DNA of 64,000 bases. It comes from Nakamurella flava (lineage in GTDB: Bacteria; Actinomycetota; Actinomycetes; Mycobacteriales; Nakamurellaceae). Both the position numbers and the translations under genes were made by a program. The stretch is from contig NZ_SZZH01000001.1 in assembly GCF_005298075.1 (NCBI RefSeq), positions 992,001 through 1,056,000 on the forward strand, read 5' to 3'. Shown here piece by piece: positions 58,809 through 64,000 of this stretch (position 1 is its first letter; the number at the start of each line of letters is the position of its first letter). Under the pieces are notes generated by a model. The model was not told the origin of the DNA, ran no database searches, and saw only the letters and a program-made list of their open reading frames with translations.

Positions 58809-58921
58809 TGCACACTCCGGGGTCGTCGGGATCCGCCGGTGCGGATCGCTCCGCGCCCAGACTGCCACGTCCGGGGTGATGGTCCGCCCCGCACCCGGGG
58901 CCGGGCCCCGACCGGCCGGGT

Positions 58922-59911
58922 TCAGGCGCCGGCCGCCCAGCCGAGGACCGGGCGGGTCCGCCCGGTGCGGTCGGTGAGCAGGGCGATGAGCTCACCGGCG
59001 GGTCCGAGCCCGGCGTAGACCTCGGCGCGGTCGCCCGAGGTCGCCGAGCGGGCCGGGATCGAACGACCGTGCCGGACGTGCTCGCACTCCCCGGCGTCCA
59101 GGGACCGCACCGGGAAGGCGGCGCGGACGGCGTCGACGGCGGGCACGATGCGGTCGGCGACCGCGGCTGCGAACTCCTCCGTGACGGGGGCGTGCCGGTC
59201 CGGGCCGCCGAAGACGTCGATCCCGTCGTCCACGGTGAACGGGCCGACGGCCGTGCGGCGCAGCGCCGTCAGATGCCCGCCGACCCCCAGCCCGGCTCCG
59301 AGATCGCGGGCCAGGGCCCGGATGTAGGTACCGCTGGAGCAGTCGACGGCGACCTCCAGGTCGATCACCGCCACCTCGTCGACCCTCGTCCGGCGCGGCG
59401 CGGCCAGCAGCTCGAACCGACTGACCGTCACCGGGCGGGCGGCCAGCTGCACGGCCTGGCCGGCCCGGGCCAGCTCGTAGGCCCGCCGTCCGTTGACCTT
59501 GATCGCCGAGACGGCGGTCGGCACCTGCTGGATGTCACCGGTCAGCGCGGCGATGCCGTCCGTGATGGCGGAGTCCGACACCGCGGTCACCGCCTCCGGC
59601 GACGCGGTGGCCGTGACCGTTCCTTCGGCGTCGTCGGTGTCGGTCGCCACGCCGAGCCGGATGGTGGCGGTGTAGGTCTTCGTCGTCAGGGCGAGGTGTC
59701 CCAGCAGTTTGGTCGATCGGTCGACGGCGACCACCAGCAGCCCGGTGGCCATCGGGTCCAGGGTGCCGGCGTGCCCGATGCGGCGGGTCTGCAGCACCCG
59801 CCGCAGGCGGCCCACCACGTCGTGGGATGTGCACCCGGCCGGCTTGTCGACCAGCAGCAGGCCACCCCCGTCCGGGCGGTGGGGCGGCGGCGGTCGGTCG
59901 GCGGTGGTCAC
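58922..59911 (-). CDS. truB: tRNA pseudouridine(55) synthase
   Basis: 329 residues. 'GLLLVDKPAGCTSHDVVGRL' and 'RIGHAGTLDPMATGLLVV' (catalytic Asp in 'GTLDP') are diagnostic; 'QVPTAVSAIKVNGRRAYELAR' and 'CSSGTYIRALARDLG' follow. It converts U55 of the tRNA T-loop to pseudouridine. GTG 59911 overlaps the stop of the upstream MFS gene in a GTGA junction, which is unusual because truB normally follows RNA-related genes. Confidence 0.95.
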   Translation of the reverse strand: MTTADRPPPPHRPDGGGLLLVDKPAGCTSHDVVGRLRRVLQTRRIGHAGTLDPMATGLLVVAVDRSTKLLGHLALTTKTYTATIRLGVATDTDDAEGTVTATASPEAVTAVSDSAITDGIAALTGDIQQVPTAVSAIKVNGRRAYELARAGQAVQLAARPVTVSRFELLAAPRRTRVDEVAVIDLEVAVDCSSGTYIRALARDLGAGLGVGGHLTALRRTAVGPFTVDDGIDVFGGPDRHAPVTEEFAAAVADRIVPAVDAVRAAFPVRSLDAGECEHVRHGRSIPARSATSGDRAEVYAGLGPAGELIALLTDRTGRTRPVLGWAAGA

Positions 59912-61455
59912 GAATGGTCCGTTCCGCCCGGGGTCCCGGGCTCGGTGGAGGGGTTCGCGCCGGTGGGGCCCGAACCGGCCAGCCGGCGGACCGCGTGCTG
60001 CCGGTCCCGTTCGGCCGCGATCAGCTCCGGGTCCAGGGCGTGCACCCGGTCCCAGCGGTGCGGGGTGATCGGGACGGGGATGTCCTCGCCGCGAGCCATG
60101 GCGACGAGCAGGCCGGCCCGGGTCCGTCGGAGCCAGACGAGCATACGGAAGAGGCCGAAGGCGGTGACGAGGGCGACGGCGGCGAACGCCCAGCGATAGG
60201 CGTGCGCGGAATGGGTTCCGGCCCCGGGCTCGACCACGTCGAGGATCTGCCCGATGGCGAGCACCATGATCACCGCGCCGGTGAACCCGCCGACGTTGAC
60301 CATGCCGGTGGCGGTGGAGATCCGGTGCGCCGGGTTGTAGTCCCGGGCGACCAGGAAGCCGACCCCCGAGATCGGGCCGCCGACGCCGAAGATCACGATG
60401 ACGACAACGACCACGGCGACCGGTGGGGTGCCACCCGGCCAGGCGATGAGAGTGACCCAGCCCAGCAGGCACACGGCGGCAATCGACGCGGCCAGGCCGC
60501 CGCGGATCTGCGGACGACGGGCCAGCAGCGGTCCCTGGCCGAGGCTGGCGCAGACCCCGACCAACACGTAGATCAGCAGCATCGAGGACGCCACCCCGGG
60601 CGTGTAGCCCAGGGCCTGGGTCAGGTACGGAAAGCCCCACAGTGCGGCGAACGCGGTCGGGCCGGCCATCGTGCACAGGTGGGTCCACAGGGCCATGCGC
60701 TCGGCCGGCAACCGCCAGGTGGCGACGACATCGGACCGGACCTGCCGGGCCGACGGTCGGGGCCGGGGCGCCCCGGTCGGGCGGTAGGGCGCGGGACCCG
60801 CGGGCCGGAGCAGCAGGACCGAGAACCCGAGGGTGACCGCACCGGCCGCCGCGAACGTCGCCGTCCAACCCAGGTGCTCCAGCAGGAACGTCAGCGGAAC
60901 GGTGGAGACCAGGTTGCCGAGCATGCCGATGAGACCGGTCAGCGCGGCCATCACCGGATAGCGGCGGGGCGGGAACCATCCGGTGGCCAACCGGAGGACC
61001 GACACGTAGGTCATGGCGTCGCCGCAGCCGAGCAGGCCGCGGGCCACCAGAGCGGTCGGATAGTTGTGGGCCAGTGACAGCAGGACCTGCGCGGAACCCA
61101 TGATCAGCGCCGCGGTGAGCAGCATGCGTCGCGGCCCGTACCGGTCGATCAGCACACCGGACGGGACCTGCATCGCGGCGTACACCCCGAGCTGCAGCAT
61201 GACGAAGGTGCCCAGGGCGGCCGCGCTGAGGTCCAGCCGGGTGGTGGCCAGCGGACCGGCCACTCCCAGCGACATGCGGTGGAAGACGGCCAGCAGGTAG
61301 ACCCCGGCCCCGACGGCCCAGACGGCCCATGGGTTGCGACGCAGCAGGTCGAGCCGGCGCCGCCTGGACCCGGTGGGCACCGGCGGGGTGCCGGCGGCCG
61401 CGGCGGTGACGTCCAGCGCGGTCGGACGCTCGGGACGAGCGGGGGTGGCGGTCAT
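59908..61455 (-). CDS. MFS transporter
   Basis: 515 residues with about twelve spans between 45 and 445 and a cytoplasmic tail of about 60 residues. 'GVLIDRYGPRRMLL' is the loop 2-3 signature, and 'RGLLGCGDAMTYVSVLRLATGWF' resembles the anion/organic-acid branch of the MFS. It overlaps both neighbours: the upstream GntR stop (ATGA at 61452-61455) and the downstream truB start (GTGA). With a FadR-type regulator beside it, it may import an organic acid that is also the regulator's ligand. Confidence 0.85.
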   Translation of the reverse strand: MTATPARPERPTALDVTAAAAGTPPVPTGSRRRRLDLLRRNPWAVWAVGAGVYLLAVFHRMSLGVAGPLATTRLDLSAAALGTFVMLQLGVYAAMQVPSGVLIDRYGPRRMLLTAALIMGSAQVLLSLAHNYPTALVARGLLGCGDAMTYVSVLRLATGWFPPRRYPVMAALTGLIGMLGNLVSTVPLTFLLEHLGWTATFAAAGAVTLGFSVLLLRPAGPAPYRPTGAPRPRPSARQVRSDVVATWRLPAERMALWTHLCTMAGPTAFAALWGFPYLTQALGYTPGVASSMLLIYVLVGVCASLGQGPLLARRPQIRGGLAASIAAVCLLGWVTLIAWPGGTPPVAVVVVVIVIFGVGGPISGVGFLVARDYNPAHRISTATGMVNVGGFTGAVIMVLAIGQILDVVEPGAGTHSAHAYRWAFAAVALVTAFGLFRMLVWLRRTRAGLLVAMARGEDIPVPITPHRWDRVHALDPELIAAERDRQHAVRRLAGSGPTGANPSTEPGTPGGTDHS

Positions 61456-62156
61456 GCCGACCGCCGATCCGCGCACCGCAGCAGCCGATCGGCGCGATCC
61501 AGGTGGGCCACGGTCAGCTGGTCGACCAGCGCGGCATCCCCGTCGGCCAGGGCGCGGGCGATGGCGGTGTGCTCGTCGACGGTGACCCGCATGCGGTCCT
61601 GATCGATCAGCCCGGGCTCGGACAGCCGGATGGTGGCGGCCCCCATCCGCAGCTGCCGGTCCCGCAACGTGGCATAGAGCCGATCGAGGATCGCGTTGCC
61701 GGCGGCCGCGACGATGGTGGCGTGGAAGTCGCGGTCGGCGGCGACGTATCCGGCGAGGTCGCCGGCATCGGCCGCGGCCACCAGCCGCTGGAGATGGACC
61801 TGCAACCGCCCGGCCAACGCCGGTCCCTGTCCGGCGGCCAGGGCGGCCGTGGCCCCGTGGCGTTCGACGAGCCGGCGGGTGTCCAGCACGTCGCTCCACT
61901 CCCCGGCGGTCACCGGGAGGACCAGCGCGCCCCGCTTGGGGATCAGCCGCACCATGCCCTGGGCTTCGAGCCGCAGCAGGGCCTCGCGAACCGGGGTGCG
62001 GGACACCCCGGTCGCCTCGGCCAGGGACCCCTCGCTGACGATCTCGTGGTCGGCCAGGCGCCCGTCGAGGATCGCAGCGCGCGCGTAGTCGTACACCCGG
62101 TCGGCCGCCGAGGGTGCGGCGGCGGATCCGGCAGCGGGAATCTCGTCGGTATTCAT
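61452..62156 (-). CDS. GntR-family regulator, FadR/FCD type
   Basis: 234 residues. The winged HTH has 'GRLADHEIVSEGSLAEATGV' and 'SRTPVREALLRLEAQGMVRL', the classic GntR pattern. The FCD domain (about 90-230) is all-helical, with metal/ligand residues in 'AADRDFHATIVAAAGN' (D-x3-H) and 'VDEHTAIARALADGD' (E-H). It probably controls the coupled MFS gene, and itself, in response to a small carboxylate. ATG 62156 is followed by an Ala-rich leader. A partial palindrome lies just upstream. Confidence 0.9.
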   Translation of the reverse strand: MNTDEIPAAGSAAAPSAADRVYDYARAAILDGRLADHEIVSEGSLAEATGVSRTPVREALLRLEAQGMVRLIPKRGALVLPVTAGEWSDVLDTRRLVERHGATAALAAGQGPALAGRLQVHLQRLVAAADAGDLAGYVAADRDFHATIVAAAGNAILDRLYATLRDRQLRMGAATIRLSEPGLIDQDRMRVTVDEHTAIARALADGDAALVDQLTVAHLDRADRLLRCADRRSA

Positions 62157-62158
62157 GC

Positions 62159-62173
62159 GGTATCTATGATGCC
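62159..62173 (-). promoter_or_regulatory. possible GntR operator
   Basis: GGTATC-TAT-GATGCC is an imperfect inverted repeat (five of six positions pair) three bases before the gntR start, the right place for autoregulation. It is AT-rich compared with its surroundings. The fit to known FadR-type operators is loose. Confidence 0.35.
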
Positions 62174-62300
62174 GTTCGCATCGGCCGTCCGCCAACCGTT
62201 CGCCACATTCGACAGTGTCGATCCGCTCACCTCCGCGCCCGAAGACCCGGCCCGGCCGGGGCGCCTTCCGCCGTGTCCCGCCGCAGGGGCAGGACACGCT

Positions 62301-63428
62301 TCAGTCGGAGGACCCGAGGGCGGCCACACGGGCGGCCCAGTCACGCCCGTCGAGTTCACGTCGGAGCCCGGCGATCGCCGACTCGGGTGCCCCCCGGTGG
62401 GTAAAACCGGCAGCGCGGACATGCCCGCCACCGCCGAGCGCGGTGGCCACCTCGGCCACGTCGACCGGGGGTCGGGACCGCAGGGAGACCTGCCAGGTGT
62501 CCGCGTCGACCTGCTTGAGGACGGCGGCCACCCCGGCTTCCTGGGTGGTGCGGACGATGTCGATGACGGAGTCCAGCTCCTCCGAGCGCAGACCCGACGA
62601 CGTGTCCTCGTCGATGACCGTCCACACCAGGCCGTGGCCCTGGGCGACGTCCGGTTCGAGCACGGCGCCCCCGAGGACCTGCGAGAGCATGTCGAGCCAG
62701 CCGAACGGGTGGGTGTCGCTGATCGGCCGCATCAATTCGTCCGGCGCGACCCCCACGTCGATCAGCCGCGCCGCCAACCGGTGCGCATCGGCCCCGGCGA
62801 ACCGGAAGTTCGCCGTGTCGGTGGCCAGACCGGCGTAGATGTTCTCGGCGATGTCGCCGTCGATGGGGATGCCCATGCGCTGCAGCATGCGGGCCACCAC
62901 CACGACGGTGGCCTCGGCCGACGCGTCGATGAGGTGGTTCTCGCCGAAGTGGGTGTTCGAGGGATGGTGGTCGACGACCAGGCTGTGCCGGGCCCCCTCC
63001 AGCACGGCGACCAGCGATCCGAGCCGGCTGGCCGAGTTGACGTCCAGGCTGACGGCGAGATCGGGCCGGGCCGGCACCTGGTCGGGCGGCACGATGAGGT
63101 GCTGTCCGGGGAGCGATCGCAGCGACTCGGGCACCTCGACGGGATCGGCGAACGTCACCATCACGTGCACGCCGCGCCGCTCCAGGCCGAGGCCCAGGGC
63201 GAGCGCGCTGCCCAGCGCGTCGGCGTCCGGGCTGATGTGGGCGATGAGCACGACCGTGCGGGCTCGCAGCACGAGTCCGCACGCCCGGTCGAGCGCTGAG
63301 ATGTCGGCCGATGCGACCGGCCGCGGGGTGACGTCGGCGGGAACGCCGGCTCGCGGGGTAGACGCCGCGGCCGACCCGCGGCGGGCACGCGCCTGCCAGA
63401 GGTCGGTGACCGCTCGAGCCTCGCTCAC
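62301..63428 (-). CDS. DHH-family phosphoesterase (NrnA-like)
   Basis: 375 residues from GTG 63428, with GGGAGG close upstream. The DHH domain has 'LIAHISPDADALGSALALG' (D-A-D), 'SLVVDHHPSNTHFG' (the DHH triplet) and 'YAGLATDTANFRF'; the DHHA1 domain ends with 'ALGGGGHVRAAGFTHRGAP'. Such proteins degrade nano-RNA, pAp or cyclic dinucleotides (c-di-AMP/pGpG). It lies directly downstream of rbfA, as in many actinobacteria (Rv2837c-like). Confidence 0.92.
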   Translation of the reverse strand: MSEARAVTDLWQARARRGSAAASTPRAGVPADVTPRPVASADISALDRACGLVLRARTVVLIAHISPDADALGSALALGLGLERRGVHVMVTFADPVEVPESLRSLPGQHLIVPPDQVPARPDLAVSLDVNSASRLGSLVAVLEGARHSLVVDHHPSNTHFGENHLIDASAEATVVVVARMLQRMGIPIDGDIAENIYAGLATDTANFRFAGADAHRLAARLIDVGVAPDELMRPISDTHPFGWLDMLSQVLGGAVLEPDVAQGHGLVWTVIDEDTSSGLRSEELDSVIDIVRTTQEAGVAAVLKQVDADTWQVSLRSRPPVDVAEVATALGGGGHVRAAGFTHRGAPESAIAGLRRELDGRDWAARVAALGSSD

Positions 63429-63543
63429 AGCGCCTCCCGGGCGGCCACGACGACTGGGACGGACCGCCCGCTGGTGCACGGCGGGCGGAGAACGGTGCCC
63501 GCCGTCCGGTCTGGCCCGGCGGTCGGCACCAGAAGCGATCGTG

Positions 63544-64000
63544 TCATCGTTCGGCGGCCGCGTCGAGTCTTGGAGATGCGCCGTCATCGACACCGTCGCG
63601 TTCGGTCTGCTCGTCGTCATCGGCCTCGGCCACGCGGGGAGCCTTGTACGGGTCCGCCTCGCCGGCGTAGGTCGCGCCGGCGGCCCGTTCGGCCACCTCG
63701 GCATCCGCACGACGGGCCGCGGCGAGCAGCTCGTCGATGTGGTGCGCGGTGTCCGGCACCGTGTCGATCGCGAACGACAGGGTCGGGGTGAACTTGATGC
63801 CGGTCTGCGCCCCGACGGCGGAGCGCAGCACACCGGTCGCGCTGGCCAGCGCGGTGGCCGTCCCGGCCACCTCGTCGGCGTCCCCGTAGACCGTGTAGTA
63901 GACGGTGGCGTCCCGTAGATCGGGGGTGACGGTCACCGCGGTGATCGTCACCATGGCCAGCCTCGGATCCTTGACCTGGTGCTGCAGCTCGGTGGCCACG
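63544..64000 (-). CDS. rbfA: 30S ribosome-binding factor, partial (5' end beyond the window)
   Basis: About 150 residues are visible, lacking the N-terminus. 'LQHQVKDPRLAMVTITAVTV' and 'PDLRDATVYYTVYGD' are the RbfA KH-like core, and 'IKFTPTLSFAIDTVPDTAHHIDELL' (core: PTLSFAIDTVPDTAHHID) is the conserved end. An acidic, disordered tail of about 40 residues follows. It helps mature the 16S rRNA 5' end during cold growth and assembly. In this order, infB and nusA are expected just outside the window. Confidence 0.93.
   Translation of the reverse strand, partial: VATELQHQVKDPRLAMVTITAVTVTPDLRDATVYYTVYGDADEVAGTATALASATGVLRSAVGAQTGIKFTPTLSFAIDTVPDTAHHIDELLAAARRADAEVAERAAGATYAGEADPYKAPRVAEADDDEQTERDGVDDGASPRLDAAAER

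Overview
This 64 kb window is high-GC DNA, very probably from an actinomycete (Actinomycetota). The evidence is strong GC bias at third codon positions, frequent GTG starts and several likely leaderless mRNAs, flavin-dependent thymidylate synthase ThyX, an RNase J, a SigC-like ECF sigma factor, and small families typical of the phylum (TIGR03085, zf-HC2 anti-sigma proteins, Pr6Pr, DUF4097 with a HicB-like partner). The gene content would fit a soil or freshwater genus of the Nakamurella/Geodermatophilus kind. That is inference; no rRNA or tRNA is present to settle it.

Two layers are interleaved. One is a conserved housekeeping backbone on the minus strand at the right: rbfA (partial), a DHH phosphoesterase, truB, ribF, rpsO, pnp, an M16 peptidase and dapB. 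It continues further left as ferritin-thyX and dapA-rnj, with accessory genes between. The other layer is accessory blocks.

Left block (1-7.1 kb): end of a CocE/X-Pro-type hydrolase, membrane proteins, a broken AspT-type antiporter, a methyltransferase, an alpha/beta hydrolase with an MFS transporter, DUF2200 and manA. At 7.4-15.8 kb lies a complete nitrate-assimilation operon read leftwards: nasA (reading through in frame into a small protein), nirB, nirD, narK and a fused siroheme synthase. Together these import nitrate, reduce it to ammonium and make the siroheme that NirB needs.

The most interesting part is 15.9-24.4 kb. A four-TM zf-HC2 (anti-sigma-like) protein with a His/Met-rich external loop, a SigC-like ECF sigma factor, and an operon for PCu(A)C copper chaperone, Tat-exported DyP peroxidase, CopC and a PepSY membrane protein lie within 9 kb. 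The zf-HC2 gene and the operon each carry a GGAAC-N17-CGAC promoter. I infer one envelope copper/heme regulon whose regulator genes are separated by asnB and a frameshifted metallopeptidase-like gene.

Centre (25-51 kb): two large secreted proteins that share a C-terminal module (25.1-28.1 and 47.8-50.4 kb), rnj-dapA, a beta-propeller lipoprotein, a secreted subtilase, thyX-ferritin, a HicB-like/DUF4097 pair with a repeat-rich promoter, a GGT-family protein, a YcaQ-type DNA glycosylase, a MarR/VOC divergent pair with two clear operators, a NUDIX-LOG fusion and a CPA1-type antiporter. Right (51-64 kb): the housekeeping backbone, interrupted by a GntR-MFS pair translationally coupled to truB. 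No rRNA, tRNA, CRISPR array, insertion sequence or prophage was seen.
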